Shown one piece after another: positions 11,087-23,100 of a stretch of DNA of 64,000 nt. Origin of the DNA: Candidatus Endowatersipora endosymbiont of Watersipora subatra (GTDB lineage Bacteria > Pseudomonadota > Alphaproteobacteria > Rhizobiales > Rhizobiaceae). The position numbers were made by a program, and so were the translations under genes. The DNA lies in the NCBI RefSeq assembly GCF_964026585.1, contig NZ_OZ032160.1:806001-870000 (forward strand), given 5' to 3'. Numbering within the stretch: position 1 is the first letter of the stretch; every line of letters begins with the position of its first letter. The notes beneath the pieces were generated by a model. It was not told where the DNA came from, made no database searches, and was given only the letters and a program-made list of their open reading frames with translations.

Positions 11087-12592
11087 ATGACTGATCTCAC
11101 TGAATTTACTATAGCCCAGGCTCGTAAAGCTCTTGACAGTAGAGAATTTTCTTCTGTGGAGCTTACTACTGCATATCTGAGAGCGATTGATAAATTCAAC
11201 AATACTTTGAATGCTTATGTAGCCATAACTCCTGATAAGGCATATGCTATGGCTTTGGTTTCTGATAAGCGAATAGCAAAGGGTGAATCAGCCTTACTGG
11301 ATGGAATCCCTTTAGGTATCAAAGATGCGTACGCTACCAAGGGAGTTCATACTCAGGCTTGTAGTCGTATATTAGAAGGGTTTAGGCCAGCTTACGAATC
11401 GACTGTTACAGAAAATTTATGGAGTGATGGCGCGGTGATGCTGGGCAAACTCAATATGGATGAGTTTGCTATGGGATCATCTAATGAGAACTCCTATTAC
11501 GGTCCGGTAATCAATCCATGGCGTCGAAAAGAAGATAATATCGCTGATTCTAATCTAGATAAAACACTACTTGTTCCGGGTGGCTCATCCGGTGGTTCTG
11601 CTGCAGCTGTTGCTGCGGGTTTGTGTGCGGGAGCGACAGGAACTGATACTGGAGGATCTATCCGTCAGCCTGCAGCTTTTACAGGAACAGTCGGGATTAA
11701 ACCAACTTATGGCCGTTGTTCACGCTGGGGCATCATAGCTTTTGCCTCTTCTTTAGATCAGGCCGGCTCTATCACACGTGATGTTCACGATGCTGCCTTG
11801 ATGCTGCGTTCAATGGCATCATTCGATCTCAAAGATTCAACATGTATGGACATACCGGTCCCTAATTATGAAAGTTTTATTGGGAAGTCCATTAAAGGTA
11901 TGAGGATTGGTGTCCCGAAAGAATATCAAATTGACTCTATGCCTCAAGAAATAGAGGACGTATGGCAGGAGGGAGTCGCTTGGCTTAAGGAAGCGGGTGC
12001 TAAAATTGTTGACATCTCTTTGCCTCATACGAAATATGCACTCCCAGCCTATTATATCGTGGCAACCGCCGAAGCTTCTTCGAATTTAGCACGTTATGAT
12101 GGAGTACGTTACGGTTTGCGCCGCACTGGTGAAAATATTATCGATATGTATAGAAATACTCGTGCCCAAGGATTTGGTGAAGAGGTTAAGCGGCGGATCA
12201 TCATAGGTACCTACGTCCTTTCATCCGGTTATTACGATGATTATTATTTACGCGCTCAAAAGGTACGAAGGTTGATCAAAAATGATTTTGATCATGTTTT
12301 TTCTAAAGGTATAGACACAATAATAACACCTGTCACTCTTTCTACGGCTTTTCCTATTGGAGATAAGGATATGCAATCCGATCCTATTAACATGTATCTC
12401 AACGATCTCTTCACTGTAACAGTAAACATGGCAGGATTACCAGCTATCACAGTACCTGCTGGAATCTCCAATAACAATCTCCCATTAGGACTACAACTGA
12501 TTGGTCGATCATTTGAGGAGGAAACTTTGTTTCAGATTGCCAGTGTTATCGAGAAGGCTGCAGGTGTATTTCGACCGCCTAAATGGCTATAA
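11087..12592 (+). CDS. gatA: Aspartyl/glutamyl-tRNA amidotransferase subunit A
   Basis: Amidase subunit that frees ammonia from glutamine for the transamidation reaction. The Ser-cisSer-Lys catalytic site is visible: Lys in [14 protein letters not shown] near residue 77, the Gly/Ser loop [16 protein letters not shown] near 160, and the nucleophile region [14 protein letters not shown] near 180. From ATG 11087 the protein has 501 residues, typical; an upstream alternative start at 11030 would overlap gatC and adds a non-conserved leader. gatB, which often follows gatA, is not here: tRNA-Thr and an aminotransferase come next. Confidence 0.96.
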   Translation: MTDLTEFTIAQARKALDSREFSSVELTTAYLRAIDKFNNTLNAYVAITPDKAYAMALVSDKRIAKGESALLDGIPLGIKDAYATKGVHTQACSRILEGFRPAYESTVTENLWSDGAVMLGKLNMDEFAMGSSNENSYYGPVINPWRRKEDNIADSNLDKTLLVPGGSSGGSAAAVAAGLCAGATGTDTGGSIRQPAAFTGTVGIKPTYGRCSRWGIIAFASSLDQAGSITRDVHDAALMLRSMASFDLKDSTCMDIPVPNYESFIGKSIKGMRIGVPKEYQIDSMPQEIEDVWQEGVAWLKEAGAKIVDISLPHTKYALPAYYIVATAEASSNLARYDGVRYGLRRTGENIIDMYRNTRAQGFGEEVKRRIIIGTYVLSSGYYDDYYLRAQKVRRLIKNDFDHVFSKGIDTIITPVTLSTAFPIGDKDMQSDPINMYLNDLFTVTVNMAGLPAITVPAGISNNNLPLGLQLIGRSFEEETLFQIASVIEKAAGVFRPPKWL

Positions 12593-12729
12593 TTAATTAT
12601 TTTTCTCGAACCCAGATTCGATATAGATAGACAACTGAATTTTGATATTCATCTCTTTATCATGTGATCACAGTATTTTTTATCAGCTCTCTCAATTGTG
12701 TCTATCGATAAGAAAAATAAGAAAAACAT

Positions 12730-12805
12730 GCCGCATTAGCTCAGCTGGTAGAGCACATCATTCGTAATGATGAGGTCAGGTGTTCGAATCACCTATGCGG
12801 CACCA
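12730..12805 (+). tRNA. tRNA-Thr (anticodon CGT)
   Basis: A 76-base tRNA with acceptor stem GCCGCAT/ATGCGGC, discriminator A and encoded CCA. The D arm contains TAGCTCAGCTGGTAGAGCA, the anticodon loop is TTCGTAA on the stem ATCA/TGAT, and the T loop is TTCGAAT. The anticodon CGT reads ACG codons. It stands alone between gatA and aatA. Confidence 0.96.
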
Positions 12806-12893
12806 AACTCTTCAAGATTATGGTCTCAAATTCAAGCCAGTTAGGAAGAATTAGGAATTTTACTAAAACAGAGAAAAACAAAAACATATTCTT

Positions 12894-14276
<1,383 letters not shown>

Positions 14277-14344
14277 TCATAATCTAAACAATTTTCTTAG
14301 ACTTGTGTGTTACTCTTTACGATATATAGTTTTGTGTTTTGCCT

Positions 14345-15640
14345 TTAAAAGTTTAGACTCAACTGTTTAGTGTTTAAACGACCTATTGCGGAAATAAGAG
14401 AATAACCTGCTATGATCTCGGCATGGCGTGATTGGATAGCCATTTCTTTTGCCTGAAAAAGGCTATTTTTTGCGATTAGAACATCCAGTTTTGTACTTAG
14501 TCCGACATGACTCTTCTCTAGTATGCCGGATAAAGAGAGTTTAGCAGCGCTCAGCTGTACCTGATTTCCTTTGCACCTTGCACGCGCAGACTCGAGTTTC
14601 GTCCAGGCTGATATAATTAAATTCCGTACATTATTACGAGCTTGATCTAATTCAAAACGTCTTTGACTAAGAATAGCTTTGTTAGCACGCCCCTGACTTT
14701 CGAGGATCCCTCCTTGATAAAGAGGGATTTTTAAATTTAATTTCGCACTCAAGAGGTTTGATATATCACCATCAGTTGGTTTATTATAATTACGGCTTGC
14801 AGTGACTTGAGCATTTAAGGTGGGAAGTGAAGCCCCTTCAGATATTTTTACAGTGAACAAGGCTCTATCAACCAAATATTGAGTCCTCACTACAGCAGGA
14901 TTTTCTACAAGACCAACAGCAATAGCTTTCTGCAAATCGCCTGGGTAAAGATGAAAAGGTAACTTTGGCCAAGTGAGTTGTTTAGGATCATTGCCGATGA
15001 TCTTATAATACGTTCCTCTAGCAGCCTTGAGGTTAGCCTTAGAAGCAATAAGTTTTGCCTGTGAAAGATATAATTGCGCCTGACTCTGCACCAAATCCGT
15101 GTAGATTCCTTCTCCTACATTAAGTTGTGATTGAGATGAACGTAATTGTTCATTTAAAAAGTCTAGATTTTTACGTTGAATCTTGACCATTTTATGATCT
15201 CTGATCACATCAATATAAGCAATTATCGCTTTTAAAAGGATATCTTGTTCTAAATTACGTAAGATCTCGCGATTAGCTAAAATATCAGCTTTAGCAACCG
15301 CTAAGGAATTTATCGAACGAAATCCATTAAACAAGTTCTGCTTGATCGTAAGCCCCAATCCCCCTAGGATAATATTTTTATCGTTATCTATTAAAACGTT
15401 AGAGTGTTTAAGGACAGTATCAGAAACACCTATATCAGCAAGTGCTGATATTTGGGGCAGAAAATAGGCCATTGATTGCGGTAAAGACTCATGAGAGGCC
15501 CGTTCAGCAGCGCGCTGTGCTTTTAGCGTCGCGTTATAGCGATATGCAGAAGATAATGCTGATCTTAAATTTTCAGCATGGGCTGAATCTAAAATAAAGA
15601 ATACAACACCAATTCCAAACAAAAAATTAAGAAATTGCAC
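14345..15640 (-). CDS. tolC: TolC-family outer-membrane efflux channel protein
   Basis: Outer-membrane component of type I secretion or multidrug efflux machines. A signal peptide is visible at residues 1-22 (hydrophobic core GIGVVFFILDS, then AHA before cleavage at AEN). The rest, 431 residues in all, shows two TolC-type repeats rich in long alpha-helices, with RSALSSAYRYNATLKAQRAAERASHESLPQ-like and NPAVVRTQYLVDRALFTVKI segments each opening a repeat (the former near residue 25, the latter near 240). No inner-membrane pump or adaptor gene lies beside it, so its partners are unknown. Symbol by family, not by proven orthology. Confidence 0.88.
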   Translation of the reverse strand: MQFLNFLFGIGVVFFILDSAHAENLRSALSSAYRYNATLKAQRAAERASHESLPQSMAYFLPQISALADIGVSDTVLKHSNVLIDNDKNIILGGLGLTIKQNLFNGFRSINSLAVAKADILANREILRNLEQDILLKAIIAYIDVIRDHKMVKIQRKNLDFLNEQLRSSQSQLNVGEGIYTDLVQSQAQLYLSQAKLIASKANLKAARGTYYKIIGNDPKQLTWPKLPFHLYPGDLQKAIAVGLVENPAVVRTQYLVDRALFTVKISEGASLPTLNAQVTASRNYNKPTDGDISNLLSAKLNLKIPLYQGGILESQGRANKAILSQRRFELDQARNNVRNLIISAWTKLESARARCKGNQVQLSAAKLSLSGILEKSHVGLSTKLDVLIAKNSLFQAKEMAIQSRHAEIIAGYSLISAIGRLNTKQLSLNF

Positions 15641-15990
15641 AAATATAATCCATTCTCATGAAACCACTTATTGTTATAGAAAGACAATGAAATAAAGATT
15701 TCCATATTATAAATGTAATGATAAAGGCTAAAAAAAACTTACTCAACATTCAATCGTCTAAATCCTGTTTACTATTTTTTAGCTTTTAGTGAGCTTGTTG
15801 TCTCATCAATCTGTAAACTTAGTAAAATGAGTGTTTCTGATTTTTTCATTTTAAAGTATTCGTATGAACAGTTGAATAGTATTTCGATAAGATCTCTATA
15901 TCAATTGTGATGGATAATCTCTGTTCTTGCTGTCTAAAGACATTGAGGATATAGGTTCGCTACATTTTTAGTATTGATAGGATTTCATCG
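15641..15990. other. Divergent intergenic region tolC/ndk (350 bases)
   Basis: AT-rich spacer between two divergent starts, so it should hold both promoters. I see no RNA gene, no coding frame with family likeness and no strong terminator. Confidence 0.45.
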
Positions 15991-16413
15991 ATGGCCATTG
16001 AACGTACTTTTTCTATGATTAAACCAGATGCTACAAAACGTAATCTTACAGGTGCTATAATTGTTCACCTTGAAGAAGCGGGATTGCGTATTATTGCTTC
16101 TAAACGTATTCACATGAGCCTGCATCAGTCAGAAAGATTTTATGCAGTGCACAGAAAAAAACCATTTTTTACTGAATTGACACAATTTATGTCATCAGGT
16201 CCAACAATTGTTCAGGTTCTTGAAGGTGAAAAAGCAATTATGAAAAATCGTGAAATTATCGGTTCCACGAATCCTGTAGAGGCCACTGATGGTACTATTC
16301 GTAAAAAATTTGCGTTATCTTTGATTGAAAATTCGGTCCATGGATCTGATTCACTTGAAAGTGCTAAAAAAGAAATTACTTATTGGTTTAGTGAGAGTGA
16401 AATCGTAGTATAA
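15991..16413 (+). CDS. ndk: Nucleoside diphosphate kinase
   Basis: Moves the gamma-phosphate from ATP to other nucleoside diphosphates through a phospho-histidine. The 140-residue protein starts [19 protein letters not shown] and contains the kinase signature [16 protein letters not shown] near residues 108-123, with the catalytic His in VHGSDS. Length and fold are standard. It stands before secE, separated by 214 bases in which I could not find the tRNA-Trp often placed there. Confidence 0.97.
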   Translation: MAIERTFSMIKPDATKRNLTGAIIVHLEEAGLRIIASKRIHMSLHQSERFYAVHRKKPFFTELTQFMSSGPTIVQVLEGEKAIMKNREIIGSTNPVEATDGTIRKKFALSLIENSVHGSDSLESAKKEITYWFSESEIVV

Positions 16414-16627
16414 AAATGTAACTCAATTAAGACAAGATTAATGGTATAATGGTGATTGGAACATGCTTAATTTTTCTTTTTAGAGACTTGCACTTGTGAA
16501 AATAGAGCTATAATTATGTACTATGTTGGTCAGGTGTGTTAGGTAAAATTGAAGCCAAGGTCACCTGATTGAAAAAATAAAGTGTTAGAATTTTAACTGC
16601 CGATTCCTTAGTTAAGAGTTTCGATCC

Positions 16628-16819
16628 GTGATTGCTACAACAAATCCTTTCATTTTTTTTAGTCAAGTTCGTTCTGAAGTCTTAAAAATTGTCTGGCCAA
16701 GTCGTCGCGAGACAATGATAACGACAATTATGACTCTTACTTTGATCTTGTTGACTGCTTTATTTTTCTTTTTTGTAGATCAACTGTTGATTTATGGAAC
16801 AAGCTTGATTTTTGGTTAA
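16628..16819 (+). CDS. secE: Protein translocase subunit SecE
   Basis: Essential single-span inner-membrane subunit of the SecYEG channel. The 63-residue protein starts at GTG 16628, carries the conserved amphipathic SQVRSEVLKIVWPSRRETMI (residues about 12-31) and a membrane helix about 35-58. It is the short single-helix form. nusG follows after 29 bases, the universal secE-nusG pair that opens the rplKAJL-rpoBC cluster. Confidence 0.95.
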   Translation: MIATTNPFIFFSQVRSEVLKIVWPSRRETMITTIMTLTLILLTALFFFFVDQLLIYGTSLIFG

Positions 16820-16848
16820 CATTTACCGAAATGGAGTGGAATAGACTC

Positions 16849-17379
16849 ATGGAAATGAGATGGTATATCATTCATGCTTATTCAAACTTTGAAAAAAAAG
16901 TAGCTGAGTCAATTCAAGAACAAGCCAATCAAAAGGGGTTAAATGATCTTTTTGATCAGATTTTTGTCCCTACTGAAAAAGTGGTTGAAATTCGAAAAGG
17001 GCGTCGTGTTGATAGTGAGCGTAAATTTTTTCCAGGCTATGTTTTGGTGCGCATGGTTATGACAGATCAAACTTATCATCTTATTAAAAATACAAGAAAG
17101 GTAACAGGATTTTTAGGTTCAGATAAGAAGCCATTACCGATTACAGATAAAGAGGCCGATCAAATACTTCATCAAGTCCAGGAAGGTGTTGACAGGCCAA
17201 AGCCTTCTATTCAGTTTGAAGTTGGTGAAAGTGTTCGTGTTTCTGATGGTCCATTTGCTTCATTCAGTGGTACTGTTGAGGAAGTTGATGAGGATCGTGC
17301 TCGTTTAAAGGTAGAGGTTTCGATTTTTGGAAGAGCAACGCCTGTTGATTTAGAGTATGGTCAGGTAGAGAAGGTATGA
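16849..17379 (+). CDS. nusG: Transcription termination/antitermination protein NusG
   Basis: Binds RNA polymerase, promotes processive elongation and couples to Rho or ribosomes. The NGN domain opens MEMRWYIIHAYSNFEKKVAES and the KOW domain is GESVRVSDGPFASFSGTVEEVD near residue 125. I place the start at ATG 16849, giving 176 residues; an in-frame ATG at 16831 adds six residues and cannot be excluded. It is between secE and rplK; a 9-G run lies in the nusG-rplK gap. Confidence 0.95.
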   Translation: MEMRWYIIHAYSNFEKKVAESIQEQANQKGLNDLFDQIFVPTEKVVEIRKGRRVDSERKFFPGYVLVRMVMTDQTYHLIKNTRKVTGFLGSDKKPLPITDKEADQILHQVQEGVDRPKPSIQFEVGESVRVSDGPFASFSGTVEEVDEDRARLKVEVSIFGRATPVDLEYGQVEKV

Positions 17380-17454
17380 CGTGCAGTCCAAATCGGGATT
17401 TAATCCAACTTTGGAATAGGATTACATAGTCCCTCAATTAGTGTAGAAGGCAAA

Positions 17455-17463
17455 GGGGGGGGG
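17455..17463 (+). repeat. Run of nine G between nusG and rplK
   Basis: Nine consecutive G in a non-coding stretch of an AT-rich region, 112 bases before the rplK start. Such runs are prone to slippage in replication and to sequencing length errors. Confidence 0.85.
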
Positions 17464-17575
17464 CGTTTCGATTTCTCTCTTTATCCTTACTCACCCTTTT
17501 AGTTCCGACCAATAATTGGATCGGGTAAATGAAGTAACTTTCGGTATACCGAATCTCAAGATAAAGGCAGAGATG

Positions 17576-18004
17576 ATGGCCAAGAAAATTCAGGAATATT
17601 TGAAGATTCAAGTTCCTGCAGGCAATGCGTCTCCATCACCACCGATTGGTCCGGCACTCGGACAGCGTGGTTTGAATATTATGGATTTTTGTAGAGCGTT
17701 TAACGCTGAGTCGCAGAACATAGAAAGGGGCTCTCCTGTTCCATGCACGATCACAATTTATTCGGATAAGTCTTTTACCTTTAAAATCAATTCTCCTCCG
17801 ACTTCTTATCTTTTGAAAAAAGCAGCGAATCTTAAATCTGGCTCGAAAGAGCCAGGTCGTTTGATTTCGGGATCTATAACTCAGGATCAACTACGTGAGG
17901 TTGCCAAGGTTAAAATTAAGGATCTCAACGCTAACAGTATAGATCAGGCAATATTGATAATCGAGGGATCAGCACGGTCAATGGGTCTGGAAATAGAGGT
18001 TTGA
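17576..18004 (+). CDS. rplK: 50S ribosomal protein L11
   Basis: L11 builds the GTPase-associated stalk base on 23S rRNA. From ATG 17576 the protein has 142 residues, starting [21 protein letters not shown] and including [18 protein letters not shown] near 25 and the C-terminal RNA-binding part with [11 protein letters not shown] at the end. The upstream in-frame start at 17516 would add a 20-residue leader not found in the family. rplA follows five bases after the stop. Confidence 0.96.
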   Translation: MAKKIQEYLKIQVPAGNASPSPPIGPALGQRGLNIMDFCRAFNAESQNIERGSPVPCTITIYSDKSFTFKINSPPTSYLLKKAANLKSGSKEPGRLISGSITQDQLREVAKVKIKDLNANSIDQAILIIEGSARSMGLEIEV

Positions 18005-18009
18005 TAATT

Positions 18010-18711
18010 ATGGCACCTTTAGGAAAACGGCTAAAATCCGCAAGGGAAAGTGTCGATTTGAAAAGAGTATATTCTCTGAATAATGCAATTTTCATGATTC
18101 AAAGTATGGCTAAAGCTAATTTTGATGAGACTGTTGAAGTAGCTATCAGCTTAAGTCTTGATTCTCGTCGTACTGATCAAATTGTTCGTGGTGTTGTAAG
18201 GCTACCTAATGGTACCGGGCGTATGATGAATGTTGCTGTTTTTGCACGTGATGCAAAAGCTAAAGAAGCGGAGTCTGCAGGTGCTGATGTTGTAGGTTCA
18301 GAAAATTTGGTGGAGCGGATTCAAAGTGGAGATATCCCATTTGATAGGATCATCGCAACGCCAGATATGATGGTGCTTGTTGGGCGGTTAGGTAAAATTT
18401 TAGGACCGCGTGGTCTTATGCCAAATCCTCGTGTTGGTACAGTTACTTTCGATGTTGCTCAGGCAGTTAAAGATGCTAAAGGGGGTTCTGTAGAGTTTCG
18501 TGCTGAAAAAGCTGGTTTGATTCATGCAGGAGTTGGAAAAGTAAGCTTTCATCTTCAAGCTATCGAGCAAAATATTATTGCGTTAGCTCGTGCTGTACAG
18601 CAAGCTAAGCCATCAGGTACAAAGGATCCTTTTTTAAAAAGAGTGACAGTAACTTCTACTATGGGTCTTGGTATCAAAGTTGATCCCTCAACTATCCTTA
18701 CTGTTTCGTGA
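18010..18711 (+). CDS. rplA: 50S ribosomal protein L1
   Basis: L1 forms the mobile L1 stalk at the E site and in many bacteria represses its own operon. From ATG 18010 it has 233 residues, starting [22 protein letters not shown]. The signature [23 protein letters not shown] lies near residues 137-158. The start five bases past rplK indicates translational coupling; a TTG at 18001 in frame would overlap rplK and adds only three residues. Confidence 0.96.
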   Translation: MAPLGKRLKSARESVDLKRVYSLNNAIFMIQSMAKANFDETVEVAISLSLDSRRTDQIVRGVVRLPNGTGRMMNVAVFARDAKAKEAESAGADVVGSENLVERIQSGDIPFDRIIATPDMMVLVGRLGKILGPRGLMPNPRVGTVTFDVAQAVKDAKGGSVEFRAEKAGLIHAGVGKVSFHLQAIEQNIIALARAVQQAKPSGTKDPFLKRVTVTSTMGLGIKVDPSTILTVS

Positions 18712-18928
18712 ATGATTGTCTTTAAATTGACTTTTCATGAAAGTTTACGAACCTTTGGGGGGGGTAGGACTGACAGTGTTGGAAAAGATTTCTGTTTTGT
18801 GTTTTTGATAAACTTACCACCGGTGAGGTAATTAAAATGACAACCTCAATATTCTCACGTTAAGCAGATATGAATATGATCTATTTTATTAAATCAATAT
18901 TTTCTGCGAGGTTAAATGGAGAACCAAA
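18712..18928 (+). promoter_or_regulatory. Leader before rplJ, possible L10 autoregulatory region
   Basis: The 217-base gap before rplJ is where many bacteria keep the L10(L12) leader. Seen here: an 8-G run at 18757-18764, the palindrome CACCGGTG at 18817-18824 inside a possible TTACC/GGTAA stem (18814-18831), and GAGGT/ACCTC arms just after. I could not fit it to the L10 leader consensus with certainty, so the regulatory role rests on position and on the visible pairing only. Confidence 0.4.
18757..18764 (+). repeat. Run of eight G in the rplJ leader
   Basis: Eight consecutive G in non-coding sequence, 165 bases before the rplJ start and within the possible leader. Confidence 0.85.
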
Positions 18929-19438
18929 TTGGATAGATTAGAAAAACAAGAATTTGTTAAACATATGAGAGGTGTCCTTTCAAGCACAGGCACCTTTGTT
19001 GTAGCGCATTATGCGGGTCTGACTGTAGCTGATATAACAGAATTGCGATCTAATATGCGCGAGGGTGGTGGTAAGATTACAGTAGCAAAAAACAGTCTTA
19101 TCAAACTTGCTCTTAAAGGAACAGAAATGGAGTATATTTCTGATTTGTTTTCAGGTCCTACATTAATTGCCTATTCAGATGATCCAATAGCCGCTCCCAA
19201 AGTAACTAGTGATTTTGCCAAAGAAAACAATAAATTTTCTATTCTTGGTGGTGCTATGGGGGCCAAAAATCTTGATGATAATGACGTCAAGCTGCTTGCA
19301 GCGATACCATCACTCGATAAGATACGGGCAAAAATTATTGGTATACTCAAGACGCCCTCACAGGCTATCACAATTCTTGCCAACGCACCAGCCCTCTCTT
19401 TGGTACGATTAATCGGGTTAAACCGGGAGGTCGATTGA
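18929..19438 (+). CDS. rplJ: 50S ribosomal protein L10
   Basis: L10 anchors the L7/L12 stalk. The 169-residue protein starts at TTG 18929, preceded by GGAG ten bases upstream, giving MDRLEKQEFVKHMRGVLSS; no ATG in frame gives the conserved N-terminus. The family stretch VVAHYAGLTVADITELRSNMREGGG lies near residues 24-48, with KNSLIKLAL after it. The C-terminal helix that binds L7/L12 is present. rplL follows after 81 bases. Confidence 0.96.
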   Translation: MDRLEKQEFVKHMRGVLSSTGTFVVAHYAGLTVADITELRSNMREGGGKITVAKNSLIKLALKGTEMEYISDLFSGPTLIAYSDDPIAAPKVTSDFAKENNKFSILGGAMGAKNLDDNDVKLLAAIPSLDKIRAKIIGILKTPSQAITILANAPALSLVRLIGLNREVD

Positions 19439-19519
19439 ATACAAAGATGAAGGCTATACAGGCAGACTCAAGATGCATAATTCTGAAAATATTATTTCAA
19501 CTGATAAGGAATATAAACA

Positions 19520-19903
19520 ATGGCTAATCTTCAAAAGATTGTAGATGATCTCTCTGAGCTAACCGTGTTACAAGCTGCAGAACTTTCAAAAATGTTAGAA
19601 TATCAATGGGGTGTTTCAGCGGCAACTCCAGTTGTTGTGGCCGCTAGTGGTGAGGATCCTGATTCGTCTAATTCTTCTAATGTTGAAGAAAAAGACGAAT
19701 TCGATGTTATACTTGCTTCTGTTGGCAATAAGAAAATTAATGTTATTAAAGAAGTTAGGAGCATTACAGGTCTTGGACTGAAAGAAGCCAAGGATCTCGT
19801 TGAAGGATCTCCTAAACCTATTAAGGAAGGTATATCGAAGAATGAAGCTGAAGAACTTAAGAAAAAATTGGAAGAAATTGGGGCAACCATCGAACTCAAG
19901 TAA
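19520..19903 (+). CDS. rplL: 50S ribosomal protein L7/L12
   Basis: Multi-copy stalk protein that recruits translation factors. The 127-residue protein starts [22 protein letters not shown]; the flexible hinge is acidic/serine-rich ([18 protein letters not shown], about residues 46-63) rather than the usual alanine-rich hinge. The C-terminal domain has [20 protein letters not shown] near 73 and ends ATIELK. The serine/asparagine-rich hinge is slightly unusual. Confidence 0.96.
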   Translation: MANLQKIVDDLSELTVLQAAELSKMLEYQWGVSAATPVVVAASGEDPDSSNSSNVEEKDEFDVILASVGNKKINVIKEVRSITGLGLKEAKDLVEGSPKPIKEGISKNEAEELKKKLEEIGATIELK

Positions 19904-19966
19904 TTCTTCTCTAGCTTGTCTGAATGATATTTTCAGTTTAGTCTTCTGTATAAAATCCTAATGTTC

Positions 19967-19990
19967 GAGGATGGGGGAAGAGAGATCCTC
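19967..19990 (+). terminator. Hairpin between rplL and rpoB, possible attenuator
   Basis: Arms GAGGAT (19967-19972) and ATCCTC (19985-19990) enclose a 12-base loop 64 bases after the rplL stop. No T tract follows, so full termination is not suggested; partial attenuation between rplL and rpoB is known in other bacteria. Low certainty. Confidence 0.3.
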
Positions 19991-20124
19991 CTCAATCCTT
20001 GAAAGTCATTCTATTCTTCTTAGAAGGTATCCTAATATTGGAGATGAATAGTCGAGTTTATGCTCTTTCCGGAGTGCATAACACTGATTCTATGCACGAT
20101 CAAATCTATTTTTTTAAAAATTAC

Positions 20125-20130
20125 GAGGAG
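20125..20130 (+). promoter_or_regulatory. Ribosome binding site deciding the rpoB start
   Basis: GAGGAG four bases before ATG 20135. It supports this start over an in-frame ATG at 20060 whose leader has no likeness to RpoB. Confidence 0.8.
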
Positions 20131-20134
20131 CATA

Positions 20135-23100
20135 ATGGCTCAGTCTTCTTCAAGAGTTAATCTTTTTAACGGACGTAAACGAATGAGAAAAGTTTATGGT
20201 CATATCACAGAAGTTACCGATATGCCTAATCTTATTGAAGTTCAGAAGTCGTCTTATGACAGTTTTTTGATGGTTAAGGAACCTGAAAACGGTCGTGGAG
20301 ATGAAGGTCTTCAAGCCGTCTTCAATTCAGTTTTTCCAATTAAAGATTTTACCGGTACTGCACAGCTTGACTTTGTCCGTTATGATTTCGAACTACCTAA
20401 ATACGATACTGAAGAGTGTCGTCAGCGAGATATGACTTATTCAGCTCCATTAAAAGTAACTTTGAGACTGATTGTATTTGATCTTGATGATGAGACTGGT
20501 GCAAAATCGGTTAAAGACATCAAAGAACAAGAAGTTTTTATGGGTGACATGCCACTTATGACCGACAATGGTACCTTTGTTATCAATGGCGCAGAGCGTG
20601 TTATTGTATCGCAAATGCACCGTTCTCCAGGCGTGTTTTTTGATCATGATAAAGGAAAAAGTCATTCCTCTGGACGATTATTGTTTTCATCTCGTATTAT
20701 CCCGTATCGTGGTTCATGGCTTGACATCGAATTTGATGCCAAAGAGATCATTTATGCTCGTATTGATCGACGCCGGAAAATTCCAGTTACTTCTTTATTG
20801 ATGGCTATGGGGATGGATGGTGAAGATATATTAAACCACTTCTATAGCCGAACTTCCTATCGAAAGGATGGTGATAACTGGCTTTTACCGTTTGATAGTA
20901 ATCGTTTGAAAGGAACTCAACCCGTTGAAGATATCGTTGATGCTGAGACTGGTCGGATCATTATTGAAGCAGGACAGAAAGTAACTCATCGCTTAATTAA
21001 ACAGCTAGAAGAGAAAGGAATAAAAACCATTCGTGTTGCTTCGGAAGTGATTCATGGTAAATATCTCGCAGATGATATAGTTAATATGGAAACCGGCGAA
21101 ATCTATTTTGAAGCTGGTGATGAATTAGATATAGATAATCTTGTTACGCTATCTGATCTTGGCTATTCTTGCCTTGATGTTCTCGACATTGATCATGTAA
21201 ATATTGGTGGTTACATTCGTAACACTCTAGTTGCTGATAAAAATCAATCTCGTCAAGATGCACTGTTTGATATTTATCGGGTCATGCGTCCTGGTGAACC
21301 TCCTACCATGGAAACAGCAGAGGCAATGTTCCAATCTCTCTTTTTTGATCGCGAACGTTATGATTTATCTGCAGTCGGTCGTGTCAAAATGAACATGCGA
21401 CTTGATCTCAATGTTGAGGATACCGTACGCATTCTGCGTAAAGACGATATTCTAGCCGTCGTAAAGAAACTTCTCGAGTTACGCGATGGTATCGGGGAGA
21501 TTGATGACATTGACAATCTAGGCAATCGTCGTGTTCGTTCAGTTGGAGAATTGATGGAAAATCAGTATCGGGTTGGATTACTACGTATGGAACGTGCCAT
21601 CAAAGAGCGTATGTCCTCAATTGAAATCGGTACTGTCACACCTCAGGATCTGATTAATGCAAAACCAGCGGCTGCTTCTGTACGTGAGTTTTTTGGTTCT
21701 TCTCAGTTATCTCAATTTATGGATCAGACGAATCCATTATCAGAAATTACTCACAAACGTCGCTTATCTGCGCTTGGACCTGGCGGTTTGACTCGCGAGA
21801 GAGCTGGTTTTGAGGTTCGTGACGTTCATCCGACTCACTATGGGCGGATTTGCCCAATTGAAACGCCTGAAGGGCCTAATATTGGTCTTATAAATTCACT
21901 TGCAACATTTGCCCGTATTAATAAATATGGATTTATTGAAAGTCCTTACCGTAAGGTCGTTGATTGTCAAGTGACAAACAATGTTGTTTATCTTTCTGCG
22001 ATGGAAGAATCTAAATATGCAGTAGCTCAGGCTAATGCTGAACTTGACGATCATGGTTTTTTCGTTAATGAGTTTATTGTGTCCCGTCACGGTGGCGATG
22101 TACAGATGATGTCAAGAGATTCTGTGGATCTGATGGATGTATCGCCAAAACAACTTGTATCTGTTGCCGCAGCGCTTATTCCATTTTTAGAAAATGATGA
22201 TGCGAACCGTGCTTTGATGGGGTCGAACATGATGCGTCAGGCTGTTCCGCTATTGTGTGCAGAAGCACCTTATGTTGGAACTGGTATGGAAGCGATTGTA
22301 GCTCGTGATTCAGGAGCAGCTATTAGTTCTTGCCGTAGTGGTATTGTAGATCAAGTAGATGCCACCCGTATCGTTGTTCGTGCCATTGAAGATCTTGATC
22401 CTGGCAAGCCAGGTGTTGACATTTACAAGATGCAGAAATTTCAACGCTCAAATCAATCAACCTGTATTAATCAGCGTCCTTTAGTACGTGTAGGTGATTT
22501 ATTAAGAAAAGGGGACATTATAGCAGATGGTCCATCAACAGATTTAGGAGATTTGGCTTTAGGACGGAATGTGCTTGTTGCCTTTATGCCTTGGAACGGT
22601 TACAATTTTGAAGATTCTATCCTTCTTTCTGAGCGCATTGTACGCGACGATGTCTTCACATCAATTCATATTGAAGAATTTGAAGTGATGGCTCGTGATA
22701 CTAAATTGGGACCAGAAGAAGTAACACGTGACATTCCTAATGTATCTGAAGAAGCACTTAAAAACCTCGATGAGGCTGGCATAACCTATATCGGTGCCGA
22801 AGTTGGTCCTGGTGATATTCTGGTCGGTAAAATCACCCCAAAGGGAGAAAGTCCCATGACTCCGGAAGAAAAACTTCTCCGAGCTATTTTTGGTGAAAAA
22901 GCATCTGATGTACGTGATACATCTCTAAGAATGAGTGCAGGGGCCTTCGGTACAGTTGTTGAAGTGCGTGTTTTCAATCGTCATGGTGTTGAAAAAGATG
23001 AGCGTGCTATGGCTATTGAGCGTGAAGAAATAGAAAAACTTGCAAAAGATCGAGATGATGAGCAAGAAATTTTAGACCGTAACGTTTATAGTCGTCTTTA

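Noticed and set aside
16414..16627. tRNA-Trp between ndk and secE
   Set aside because: No CCA-anticodon loop, T-loop or acceptor pairing could be traced.
20060..20134. Extended N-terminus of RpoB from an upstream ATG
   Set aside because: The leader is not conserved and a strong GAGGAG stands before ATG 20135.
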